Source: Treponema sp.
Lineage (GTDB): Bacteria; Spirochaetota; Spirochaetia; Treponematales; Treponemataceae
NCBI GenBank assembly: GCA_024402615.1
Contig: JAKSTK010000007.1
Location: 1 to 34,967 of the forward strand
Direction: 5' to 3'
Length of the DNA: 34,967 nt
The notes under the pieces are model-generated. The model made no database searches. It was given only the letters and a program-made list of their open reading frames with translations, and was not told the origin of the DNA. The translations under genes and the position numbers were made by a program. Below, in pieces: positions 27,898-34,967 of this stretch. Each line of letters opens with the position of its first letter. The stretch's first letter is position 1.

Positions 27898-30800
27898 CTA
27901 TTTCTGCAAAACAGAAGTACAGCTGCTAGTTCCATCCGAAAAATAAGCTGCAACAATATAGTAATATCCTTCTGGAACCTGCTGAGAAGCTAAAGCTGCG
28001 TCATAATAATATTCAGAAACACATGCAGTACCATTTGAAACAGGTTTATAAAGCTTTGCATTAATATCCGGAGCCTGCAATTCCCAATCAGAAAGTTTAG
28101 AACCTAAATTCTTTTCTGCATAATATGTCTGTACTAAAACAGGCATGTCATAAGAAATCTGAATTCCGTTTGTTCCCTGAATCATAAGCTTATTATTACA
28201 GCTTTTTTTATTGCTATAAAAATATTCAGGTTTTGTTACTAAAAGATCAAACCGTGGATACCATTCTCCAAGAGCATCAACATTGTTTCGTTTTTCTATT
28301 GCGATTCTGAATCTATAAAACTTATTTGTTGATAATTCATAGGTTTCTTTATGTTCAAATAAACTGCTTGCTAATTTACCATTATAACTTTTTGATAATT
28401 TCCATAAATTTGATGTTTCATCAAAGAATTCAAGATTAGCACTATAACAATCATAATAGTTATAAATATCTGAAGAATAATTAGAAAGATCTTTAGTCAG
28501 TGAAATCTCTGCAGGACTTTTAGATATATCTATTACAGGTTTTTCGGATATATTATCCCATCTTATAAAAGATATAAAATCGCGGTTTACATTTGCATTA
28601 GGAGAATCATCTGTCATTTCTAATACACAAAAATTACACTCATCTCTTGATAAAAGATATAAAGGTATAACTAAATCATGATAAGGAGTTTTTTGCAGCA
28701 TATCTGAATAACGCTTTTTTTCATAAAATTCCTGTTCATAAATTTTATGATAAGGATAATCCTTAAATCCTGTCTTATACATATCCCAATAAGCCGAGAA
28801 ATAATCTCGTGGAAGATTCTGAAACTCTGCAAATGATGTACCCCGAGAATCTTTCTTTATTCCATTTTCATCATCAATAGAAACTCTTACTCCGCTACCT
28901 GCATAATTAAGAATAGAAAAAGTATTATACGAGCCTGTATAGTCGTCTGTAAAAATCTGTCTAGGTCCCGTAGTGTCATACGCAGATTCTTCTGGTTTAG
29001 CTATTTGATATTTATCTGAAACAATTTTCTTGCCAGTTTTTTTATCATAAGCAGTAGCTATAATACTAACAGAACCTTCTGTAAGTGAAAATTTAAAATC
29101 TTTTATATCTTCAAACCTATCATCATTAGTAGCCTTAACAAAAGACCAGTTATATTTTTCCAGTAAACTAGGAGGTAACTCTATTTTACATATAACACTG
29201 TTTATCATTATACCTGTATCAATTGCTGGTGTAGATTCAACTTCATAAGAACAATAATCTTCCAGATTAAAAGCTTCTGCCGATGCAAAATCCTGTTCGT
29301 TCAGTAATTCACCTTTTACCAAAGTGTATTTTGAAAGCTGTCCTCCTAATAAGCTGCCATCATTACCTTTATTACAGATTTGCAAATAAATATCACAAAT
29401 TTTTTCTCCCGTTCCAATAGAATCATAATCAGCAGGAAGAATACTTTTTAACGACAGCATATCAGTATTCAATTCAATAATATCATCTACTCTAATACGA
29501 GAGGCATCTTCCAAATCTGTATATATTAAGTATTTTAATTCGTAATATTCAGGCATATTGTCATCATTTTTGTGGTCAATAAAAATATGATAATAATACT
29601 GCTCATTAATTTTACTTATTGCTACTTGTTTTACTTCTGGCTGCTTAAAAAGACATTTTGTAACAGTAGTTGTATTTCCAATGCTATCTGTAGCTGTAAT
29701 TGATAAATAGAGATTTTTTCCGTCCACAATTACATCTTCAGGCAGCTGAAAATTATACCCTTTTACATTTGTCTCAAACACTTGAATTCGTTTTTCATAT
29801 AGTCCTAACTCATTCCAACTACTATTATTTACATAATAAAATCTTTCAAAAGGTTCTGGCTTTCCGGAAATGTGGATTTTTCCTTCTTTACATTCCAGTG
29901 TGTATCCCCAGCTAAGATCTAATTCTGTAACAGATTCATTAATATAGTTTTTTCCATCAAAATATGTATCTATAATTTCAGGAATAAATAAGTTGCCTAA
30001 ATTACTCTTAGTTTCTTCCAGGTCCAGTTCTAATGAATCATTATCTATCATTGATACTATCGGACAAGAATCCATTGTAACTGAAGCATCCTTTACAACA
30101 ACAAATTTTCTTGATTCCTCGCTAATATTTCCACTTTCATCAATTATTTTTACTTCAATTAATAAAGGTGCTGAATATCCACGTTCAAGTCCGTTTCCAG
30201 CCTTAATTTCATATTCGGCCACCGTTCTATAAACAGTTTTCTGATAATGAGTAAAACAGTCTTCAATTATGCTGGTATATTTTACCGCAGATATAGAATC
30301 CGGATTCACCTGATTGGCTTCATCATAAATACCAGTATTGCTAAACAACTCAGTTTCCTGAATCCATATTTTTGAAGGTTTATCTAAATCTTCTGCTAAA
30401 AAATCAAAGTAAAGTTTAGAAGCTCTGTTATCTGTTTTATAAATTAATTTACCGTTTTCATCATATTCAGCTAACTTAAAACTGTTGCCATTATTTAACT
30501 GTTCTTTAGAATAAGAAACCTTTAAATCTCCAACAAAAGTTGGTGGCAAAGTATCAGTTTTTATTTTACAGAAAGGAACAATTTCCAAATCATTTTGTAC
30601 ATCAAGAATTTCTACAGTTGTACTTACAATAACAGACGAACCGATAAAATTTGTATGTGCTTCGTCAAATTTTAATTTAACATCTTTTAAATCAAATAAA
30701 GTTCCTTTAGATTTTGAATAAACTCTCCATTCAACAAAGGTGTAATTATTATTAATTGTTGCTTCAATATTTATTTTTTTACCTTTTTTTACTTCCATAT

Positions 30801-30990
30801 TTCCAGATGGAGTTATATTTACAATACTTTCTGGGATTAAAGGATTTACGGCAAGGGTAAAACCAGGTGTATTTGCTATTTCAATTTCTTTTTCAATCTG
30901 ATCTCGAAGATCTGAACCACGTAAAAAATCTGAACAAGAAATAAACAAAAATCCTGTGATAATAAGAAATGATAATAATACTTTTTTCAT
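27898..30990 (-). CDS. Large lipoprotein of unknown function with Ig-like and InlB-B-like repeats
   Basis: A 1030-residue protein with a lipoprotein signal peptide ending LFISC (Cys19). Directly after it, about residues 40-110 resemble a bacterial B-repeat (NITPSGNMEVKKGKKINIEA then YTFVEWRV). The rest appears to be a string of beta-sandwich units with recurring DTLPPTF-like and YSAPLLIEVKIIDESGN-like boundaries, as in spirochaete surface adhesin-type lipoproteins. No catalytic motif was found. GGAG lies before the ATG. It stands between uvrA and the guaB terminator on the same strand, with no clear terminator in the 101 bp before uvrA. It is probably anchored on the outer membrane; a role in host or substrate contact is inference. 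Confidence 0.78.
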   Translation of the reverse strand: MKKVLLSFLIITGFLFISCSDFLRGSDLRDQIEKEIEIANTPGFTLAVNPLIPESIVNITPSGNMEVKKGKKINIEATINNNYTFVEWRVYSKSKGTLFDLKDVKLKFDEAHTNFIGSSVIVSTTVEILDVQNDLEIVPFCKIKTDTLPPTFVGDLKVSYSKEQLNNGNSFKLAEYDENGKLIYKTDNRASKLYFDFLAEDLDKPSKIWIQETELFSNTGIYDEANQVNPDSISAVKYTSIIEDCFTHYQKTVYRTVAEYEIKAGNGLERGYSAPLLIEVKIIDESGNISEESRKFVVVKDASVTMDSCPIVSMIDNDSLELDLEETKSNLGNLFIPEIIDTYFDGKNYINESVTELDLSWGYTLECKEGKIHISGKPEPFERFYYVNNSSWNELGLYEKRIQVFETNVKGYNFQLPEDVIVDGKNLYLSITATDSIGNTTTVTKCLFKQPEVKQVAISKINEQYYYHIFIDHKNDDNMPEYYELKYLIYTDLEDASRIRVDDIIELNTDMLSLKSILPADYDSIGTGEKICDIYLQICNKGNDGSLLGGQLSKYTLVKGELLNEQDFASAEAFNLEDYCSYEVESTPAIDTGIMINSVICKIELPPSLLEKYNWSFVKATNDDRFEDIKDFKFSLTEGSVSIIATAYDKKTGKKIVSDKYQIAKPEESAYDTTGPRQIFTDDYTGSYNTFSILNYAGSGVRVSIDDENGIKKDSRGTSFAEFQNLPRDYFSAYWDMYKTGFKDYPYHKIYEQEFYEKKRYSDMLQKTPYHDLVIPLYLLSRDECNFCVLEMTDDSPNANVNRDFISFIRWDNISEKPVIDISKSPAEISLTKDLSNYSSDIYNYYDCYSANLEFFDETSNLWKLSKSYNGKLASSLFEHKETYELSTNKFYRFRIAIEKRNNVDALGEWYPRFDLLVTKPEYFYSNKKSCNNKLMIQGTNGIQISYDMPVLVQTYYAEKNLGSKLSDWELQAPDINAKLYKPVSNGTACVSEYYYDAALASQQVPEGYYYIVAAYFSDGTSSCTSVLQK

Positions 30991-31080
30991 ATAACATCTC
31001 CGGATAAAATATACCTATACTTTATCATTAACCTTTTAGTTTTGTCTTTTAATAATACCGTAATATTAATAATTTCCTAT

Positions 31081-31116
31081 AAAAAAAGGCATTCCCCTTA
31101 AAAAGGAATGCCTTTT
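31081..31116 (-). terminator. Rho-independent terminator of guaB
   Basis: A perfect 12-bp stem (AAAAGGCATTCC at 31084-31095 with GGAATGCCTTTT at 31105-31116) and a nine-base loop. Read on the minus strand the stem is followed by a seven-base T run (31081-31087). It lies 29 bp past the guaB stop and shields the 1030-aa lipoprotein gene from read-through. Confidence 0.93.
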
Positions 31117-31144
31117 CTATACAATAATCATTCAAAAAGATGAC

Positions 31145-32650
31145 TTAATTAGCTTTTACAGTGTTCTTAACAATAACGTCGTGTGCACCACCTTCACGGA
31201 TAGAAGCAGCACTAACCATTGTAATTTTTGCAATTTTCTGAAGTTCAGGAATTGTCACTGCACCACAGTTACACATTGCATGAATTACTTTACTTGTTGT
31301 AAGAGTAACGTTGTCGTGAAGAGAACCAGCATAAGGAACATATGAATCAACACCTTCTTCAAATGCCATTCCTTTCTTTCCACCAAGGTCATAACGCTGC
31401 CAGTTGCGGGCACGGTTTGAACCTTCACCCCAGTATTCTTTTACATAGTTACCATTTACAATAAGTTTGTTTGTTGGAGATTCATCAAAACGAGCAAAGT
31501 AACGACCAAGCATTACAAAGTCAGCACCCATAGCCAAAGCCAAAGTTACATGATGATCATAAACAATACCACCATCTGAACAAATTGGAATATAAATACC
31601 TGTTTTTTCATAGTAAGCATCGCGAGCCTTTGCAACTTCAATAGTAGCAGTAGCCTGTCCACGACCAATACCTTTCTGTTCACGAGTAATACAGATTGAA
31701 CCACCGCCAATACCAATTTTTACAAAGTCTGCACCAGCATCAGCAAGGAAGTTGAAACCATCAGCATCAACAACGTTACCAGCACCAACCTTTGCATTTG
31801 GCCATTTAGCATGAATATCCTGAAGAGCTCGTCTCTGCCATTCTGTAAATCCTTCTGAAGAGTCCAATGTCATTACATCAACACCTGCAGCAAGTAAAGC
31901 AGGAACACGTTCCATGTAGTCGCGAGTATTAATACCGGCACCTACAATATAGCGTTTCTGTGCATCAAGGAGTTCAAGTGGATGTTCCTGATGGTTTGTA
32001 GCATCTTTACGGAAAATAAGACTCAAAAGCTTACCGTTTTTATCTACAACAGGAAGCTGATTTACTTTTTTAGACCAGATGATTTCATTTGCTTCTTCAA
32101 GAGAAATTCCTTCTTCAGCCATAACAAGCTTTGAAAGTGGAGTCATATAATCTTTTACTTTTGCATCTGGAGCACAGTGATTAATACGGAAGTCACGGTC
32201 TGTAATAATACCAAGAAGTTTACCGTTTGCAGTTCCATCTTCTGTTACAGCTACAGTTGAGTGACCTGTTTGTTCAATTGCAGCAACAAGTTCTGTTAAA
32301 GACTGATCAGGTTTAATGTTTGTATCAGAAGTTACAAAACCTGCTTTATATGCTTTTACACGAGCAACCATAGCAGCCTGATTTTCAATTGTCTGTGAAC
32401 CAAAAATGAATGAGATTCCACCTTCTTTTGCAAGAGCAACTGCCAGTTTATCATCTGAAACTGCCTGCATAACAGCAGATGTCATAGGAATATTCATTGT
32501 AAGCGGACACTTTTCGCCGGCTTTTTTGTTGTAGCGAACAACTGGTGTCTGTAATGAAACATTAGCTGGAATACAATCTGGTCCTGTGTAACCAGGTACT
32601 AACAGATATTCATCAAATGTGTGTGATGGTTCTTCAAAAATGTAAGCCAT
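31145..32650 (-). CDS. guaB: Inosine-5'-monophosphate dehydrogenase, Tritrichomonas-like type
   Basis: A 501-residue enzyme converting IMP to XMP with NAD+, the committed step to GMP. A TIM barrel is interrupted by a CBS pair (about 100-220). The catalytic Cys is residue 320 in [15 protein letters not shown], and the flap dyad is Arg419-Tyr420 in NWQRYDLGG. Canonical bacterial GuaB reads GPGSICTT in the loop; here it is GGGSICIT, and the segments [11 protein letters not shown] and [14 protein letters not shown] also depart from the usual SLLAGTxEAPG form. From memory these match the Tritrichomonas foetus enzyme (Cys319, Arg418, Tyr419). GAGGAAG precedes the ATG. Function is secure; the origin of this type is discussed in the findings. 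Confidence 0.95.
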   Translation of the reverse strand: MAYIFEEPSHTFDEYLLVPGYTGPDCIPANVSLQTPVVRYNKKAGEKCPLTMNIPMTSAVMQAVSDDKLAVALAKEGGISFIFGSQTIENQAAMVARVKAYKAGFVTSDTNIKPDQSLTELVAAIEQTGHSTVAVTEDGTANGKLLGIITDRDFRINHCAPDAKVKDYMTPLSKLVMAEEGISLEEANEIIWSKKVNQLPVVDKNGKLLSLIFRKDATNHQEHPLELLDAQKRYIVGAGINTRDYMERVPALLAAGVDVMTLDSSEGFTEWQRRALQDIHAKWPNAKVGAGNVVDADGFNFLADAGADFVKIGIGGGSICITREQKGIGRGQATATIEVAKARDAYYEKTGIYIPICSDGGIVYDHHVTLALAMGADFVMLGRYFARFDESPTNKLIVNGNYVKEYWGEGSNRARNWQRYDLGGKKGMAFEEGVDSYVPYAGSLHDNVTLTTSKVIHAMCNCGAVTIPELQKIAKITMVSAASIREGGAHDVIVKNTVKAN

Positions 32651-32682
32651 GGTCTTCCTCTATCTAAAAATATATTTGATTG

Positions 32683-32710
32683 ATTATAATGAGTTTTCAA
32701 TAATTGTGGA
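32683..32710 (-). promoter_or_regulatory. guaB promoter
   Basis: On the minus strand TCCACA (32705-32710), 16 bp, then a perfect TATAAT (32683-32688). The predicted leader is about 25 bases with a good ribosome site and is too short for a riboswitch. The element overlaps the divergent regulator promoter. Confidence 0.6.
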
Positions 32711-32722
32711 ATAGAATATAAT
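32694..32722 (+). promoter_or_regulatory. Promoter of the WYL regulator, overlapping the guaB promoter
   Basis: TTTTCA (32694-32699), 17 bp, then a perfect TATAAT (32717-32722). Its -35 lies inside the spacer of the guaB promoter, so the two promoters should compete for RNA polymerase. Confidence 0.6.
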
Positions 32723-32756
32723 TAAAGAAATCTAAATATTTTCATTGGAAAGAGAT

Positions 32757-33752
32757 ATGAAAGCAGAAAGAGAAGAAAAAGTAAAAATCCATCGTATTCT
32801 GGAAATTGATAAAATGATTCGTTCAGGAACTTTTCCTAACGCCACAAAATTAGGAAAAGAATTTGAAGTTTCCAGAGCCACAATTATGCGTGATATAGAA
32901 TTTCTCAGAGACAGATATGAAGCACCTCTGGAATACGACCAGCACCGCAATGGTTATTATTACAGCGACCCTACTTTCTTTATTCAGTCTGTTATGCTCA
33001 GTGAAGGTGAACTTTTTACTGTAAGTACAATCATGCCTTTACTGGAACAATATAAAAATACACCGCTGGAAGCCTCATTTAAAAAGATTATGGGAAAGAT
33101 TACGGAAATGCTTCCAGATCAGGTTTCTGTTGATTCTTTCTTTATGAATGATGAAATTAAATTTATTTCCGATCCTTTACCAGAAATTGATGAAACAATC
33201 TTCAATACAATTTTTACTGCCATTAAACTTCATGCATCTGTTGATTTTGGTTATCGTTCAATAAGCAGTCAGGAATATACAAAACGTGCTTTTGATCCAT
33301 ATCATGTAGTTTGCCAGAAAGGTAACTGGTATGTCTGTGGATTCTGCCATAAAGCAAATGAAGTTCGAATTTATGCCCTTTCCCGCATGAAGGATTTGAA
33401 TTTTGTAGTAAATGAATTTAATCAGAAACAGACTTTTGTTGAACCAAAAGATTTCCGTGTTGAAAATTACATCGACCCAAGTTTTGGTATCTGGAACAAC
33501 AAGCTGCCACCTGTAAAAATCGAATTGCTCTTCAGTAAGAACGTAAATACTTATATTCTTGAAAGAACCTGGCACTCTACACAGGATTGTCACCAGAACG
33601 AGGATGGCAGTGTTTATTTAAGCTTTGAAACAAACCAGATTCAGGAGACTCAGCATTGGGTAATGCAATTTGGCAGTTCCGTTAAAGTAATCAATCCACC
33701 GGAACTTAGAGAAAATATCAAAGAAGAAGCTCGTAAAATGCTTGAAAACTAA
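32757..33752 (+). CDS. Helix-turn-helix transcriptional regulator with WYL domain
   Basis: A 331-residue regulator. The N terminus carries a winged HTH (about 10-60; ATKLGKEFEVSRATIMRDIEFL is the recognition region), followed by a linker and a WYL domain (about 140-215, with PYHVVCQKGNWYVCGFCH and IYALSRMKDL), then a C-terminal WCX-like extension. WYL domains sense nucleic acids or nucleotide-like ligands in known members. I chose ATG 32757 with GGAAAGAG just upstream; a TTG at 32745 would add four residues with no ribosome site. It is divergent from guaB with overlapping promoters, which suggests, but does not prove, that it controls itself and guaB. Confidence 0.88.
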   Translation: MKAEREEKVKIHRILEIDKMIRSGTFPNATKLGKEFEVSRATIMRDIEFLRDRYEAPLEYDQHRNGYYYSDPTFFIQSVMLSEGELFTVSTIMPLLEQYKNTPLEASFKKIMGKITEMLPDQVSVDSFFMNDEIKFISDPLPEIDETIFNTIFTAIKLHASVDFGYRSISSQEYTKRAFDPYHVVCQKGNWYVCGFCHKANEVRIYALSRMKDLNFVVNEFNQKQTFVEPKDFRVENYIDPSFGIWNNKLPPVKIELLFSKNVNTYILERTWHSTQDCHQNEDGSVYLSFETNQIQETQHWVMQFGSSVKVINPPELRENIKEEARKMLEN

Positions 33753-33780
33753 AGCTTCTGTTTTACAAATCTTTAAGCTA

Positions 33781-33821
33781 AAAAAAAATCCACGATGAAA
33801 CTAATCACCGTGGATTTTTTT
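33781..33821. terminator. Bidirectional rho-independent terminator
   Basis: A 13-bp stem, AAAAAAATCCACG (33782-33794) with CGTGGATTTTTTT (33809-33821), and a 14-base loop. A and T runs on either side allow it to end both the WYL gene (+, stop 33752) and the lipoprotein gene (-, stop 33837), which converge here. Confidence 0.92.
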
Positions 33822-33836
33822 ATTGGAAGTTATATT

Positions 33837-34871
33837 CTATTCTCTAGAGAACATCCACAAAGCACCAGAAGAACCTTCTGAAGCATTGTAGATTGCGAAT
33901 ACTGTAAGTCCGCCAATACAATCTTTAGCAAGAGTCATGCTACCAGTTGCAACAAATTCTTCACCTGCTGTTGCAGATTCAAGCATTGTTACATTCCAGT
34001 TATCAGCACCAACTTCAAGCCACCATCCTGCAGCTTCTGACTGGTCTACGAGAGCTACAATTACAGGATTAGCAATGTTAGCATCTGAAGTACCTTTGAA
34101 AGTAAAGTTTACAGTATCACCAGCTTTTGGTAAGTAGTACTGGAACTGTGAGCTTTCTGTAATATTGATGAATGCTTTATAGTTCTGAACATTTTTGTTT
34201 TCATCAGCATCACCTACTTCGAACTGTACAAGTTTATTTGTATCTGCAATGTTGATATCAAATGTTACAGGACCAGCTGGATGAGAAGCAGCAGAAGCAC
34301 CTTCAGCACCAAAAACTTCAGTTGCTGTATCAGTTGTATCTGCAACTTTTTCAAATGAGAATACTGCAGATTTTTTTACTTTAGCAAAGTTTTCACATCC
34401 GTGATCAGGACCATCATAAGCTAAACAAACAGCAAGAGCACCTTTTGTTGATTTTGTAAGTGTCATTTCAATATCTACATCTTTAGCTTCACCAGCTTTA
34501 AGATCAAGAATATAGTAATCGTCTGTTAAAACATTCCAGTAACCTGCAGCAGCAGATGTATCTACAAGGAATACTACTACACCTGGAATATCTTTATCAG
34601 ATGTAACACGAGCTTTAAAATTAACTGTATCATCAGCAAGTGGTTTATCTACTTTGAAGTAAGACCACATATCAAAATAAGCCTGATAGTTTGAACCACT
34701 ACCCCAGTCGTTAAATTTAAGTTCTGCCTCTGTTTTACCATCAGCAGGATCAAGAACATAAGATCTTGGGTGAACAGAACCACCGGCAGTAGATTTAGCT
34801 CCAGATGAAGCACAACCAGCCAAAACAGCACAAAGAACAAGACTCAATGATAAACCTAAAAGTTTTTTCAT
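33837..34871 (-). CDS. Lipoprotein with two tandem related domains, function unknown
   Basis: A 344-residue protein with a lipoprotein signal peptide ending VLAGC (Cys20). Two domains of about 130-140 residues are homologous by eye: the first (about 38-175) contains DTVNFKARVTSDKDIPGVVV, then LVDTSAAAGYW; the second (about 200-344) contains DTVNFTFKGTSDANIANPVI, then LVDQSEAAGWW. Each ends with an MTL-K--GGL-V strand. The many aromatic residues and beta pattern suggest a jelly-roll or carbohydrate-binding-like fold, but this is inference. GAGGT precedes the ATG, and the promoter is strong with an extended -10, so high expression is likely. It is monocistronic, bounded by the bidirectional terminator. 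Confidence 0.8.
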   Translation of the reverse strand: MKKLLGLSLSLVLCAVLAGCASSGAKSTAGGSVHPRSYVLDPADGKTEAELKFNDWGSGSNYQAYFDMWSYFKVDKPLADDTVNFKARVTSDKDIPGVVVFLVDTSAAAGYWNVLTDDYYILDLKAGEAKDVDIEMTLTKSTKGALAVCLAYDGPDHGCENFAKVKKSAVFSFEKVADTTDTATEVFGAEGASAASHPAGPVTFDINIADTNKLVQFEVGDADENKNVQNYKAFINITESSQFQYYLPKAGDTVNFTFKGTSDANIANPVIVALVDQSEAAGWWLEVGADNWNVTMLESATAGEEFVATGSMTLAKDCIGGLTVFAIYNASEGSSGALWMFSRE

Positions 34872-34904
34872 TATTTTACCTCTTTTTTAGTTATATTTAC
34901 TTAA

Positions 34905-34934
34905 ATTATAACACCTATAATTAATATTTAGCAA
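34905..34934 (-). promoter_or_regulatory. Promoter of the two-domain lipoprotein, extended -10
   Basis: On the minus strand TTGCTA (34929-34934), 18 bp, then TATAAT (34905-34910) preceded by TGT, an extended -10 element. The leader of about 27 bases includes a GAGGT ribosome site. Nothing else was recognised from 34935 to the window end. Confidence 0.7.
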
Positions 34935-34967
34935 ATACTTTTTAAGTCATTTTTATATTTTGTTTAC

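Noticed and set aside
32745-32757. TTG at 32745 as start of the WYL regulator
   Set aside because: The ATG at 32757 has a GGAAAGAG site directly upstream, while the TTG has none.
1-34967. Search for tRNA, rRNA, CRISPR arrays, insertion sequences, prophage or defence genes
   Set aside because: None were recognised; intergenic spaces are short and hold only the promoters and terminators listed.

Overview
The window looks like chromosomal DNA of a host-associated Treponema (Spirochaetota). The DNA is AT-rich, with many diderm-type lipoproteins and signal-peptide proteins. It carries a LolCDE-type lipoprotein exporter, an LptD-like outer-membrane protein directly downstream of uvrA, a corC-ybeY-HD-phosphohydrolase-phoH cluster, and ClpC. 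The genus call is inference from gene content and order; no rRNA or tRNA gene is present to confirm it.

Layout. (1) 1-1028: truncated DAACS symporter on the minus strand with its own promoter. (2) 1091-3368: three-gene SsuABC/TauABC-like importer. (3) 3389-5974: clpC. (4) 6036-14294: a long minus-strand run, in transcription order prfB (with its programmed frameshift), a PEGA-like membrane protein, ftsY, an unknown lipoprotein, and a permease-ATPase-permease Lol-type transporter. (5) 14295-14388: a 94-bp divergent promoter region serving prfB and a plus-strand exported FN3/TPR protein (14389-15297). (6) 15318-27796: a second long minus-strand run, uvrA, lptD, phoH, pgpH-like HD hydrolase, ybeY, corC and a TPR protein, read from one promoter just upstream of uvrA. 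(7) 27898-30990: a 1030-aa lipoprotein of unknown function. (8) 31081-32722: guaB with a terminator and a promoter that overlaps the divergent promoter of a WYL-domain regulator (32757-33752). (9) 33837-34871: a lipoprotein made of two related domains, with a strong promoter and Shine-Dalgarno site.

How the genes fit together. Most of the content is core physiology: translation termination (prfB), membrane targeting (ftsY), lipoprotein release (lol), outer-membrane assembly (lptD), rRNA and RNA maintenance (ybeY, phoH), cyclic di-AMP turnover (pgpH-like), DNA repair (uvrA), proteolysis (clpC) and purine synthesis (guaB). I see no prophage, transposon, CRISPR array, defence island or tRNA.

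The most interesting points are: an IMP dehydrogenase that, from memory, closely resembles the unusual enzyme of the protozoan Tritrichomonas foetus and differs from canonical bacterial GuaB; promoters at prfB, its divergent neighbour and uvrA placed so that transcription would start at or within a few bases of the ATG (leaderless or near-leaderless mRNAs); a PgpH-like hydrolase with a very reduced extracellular domain; and an LptD-like protein with a charged helical insertion.
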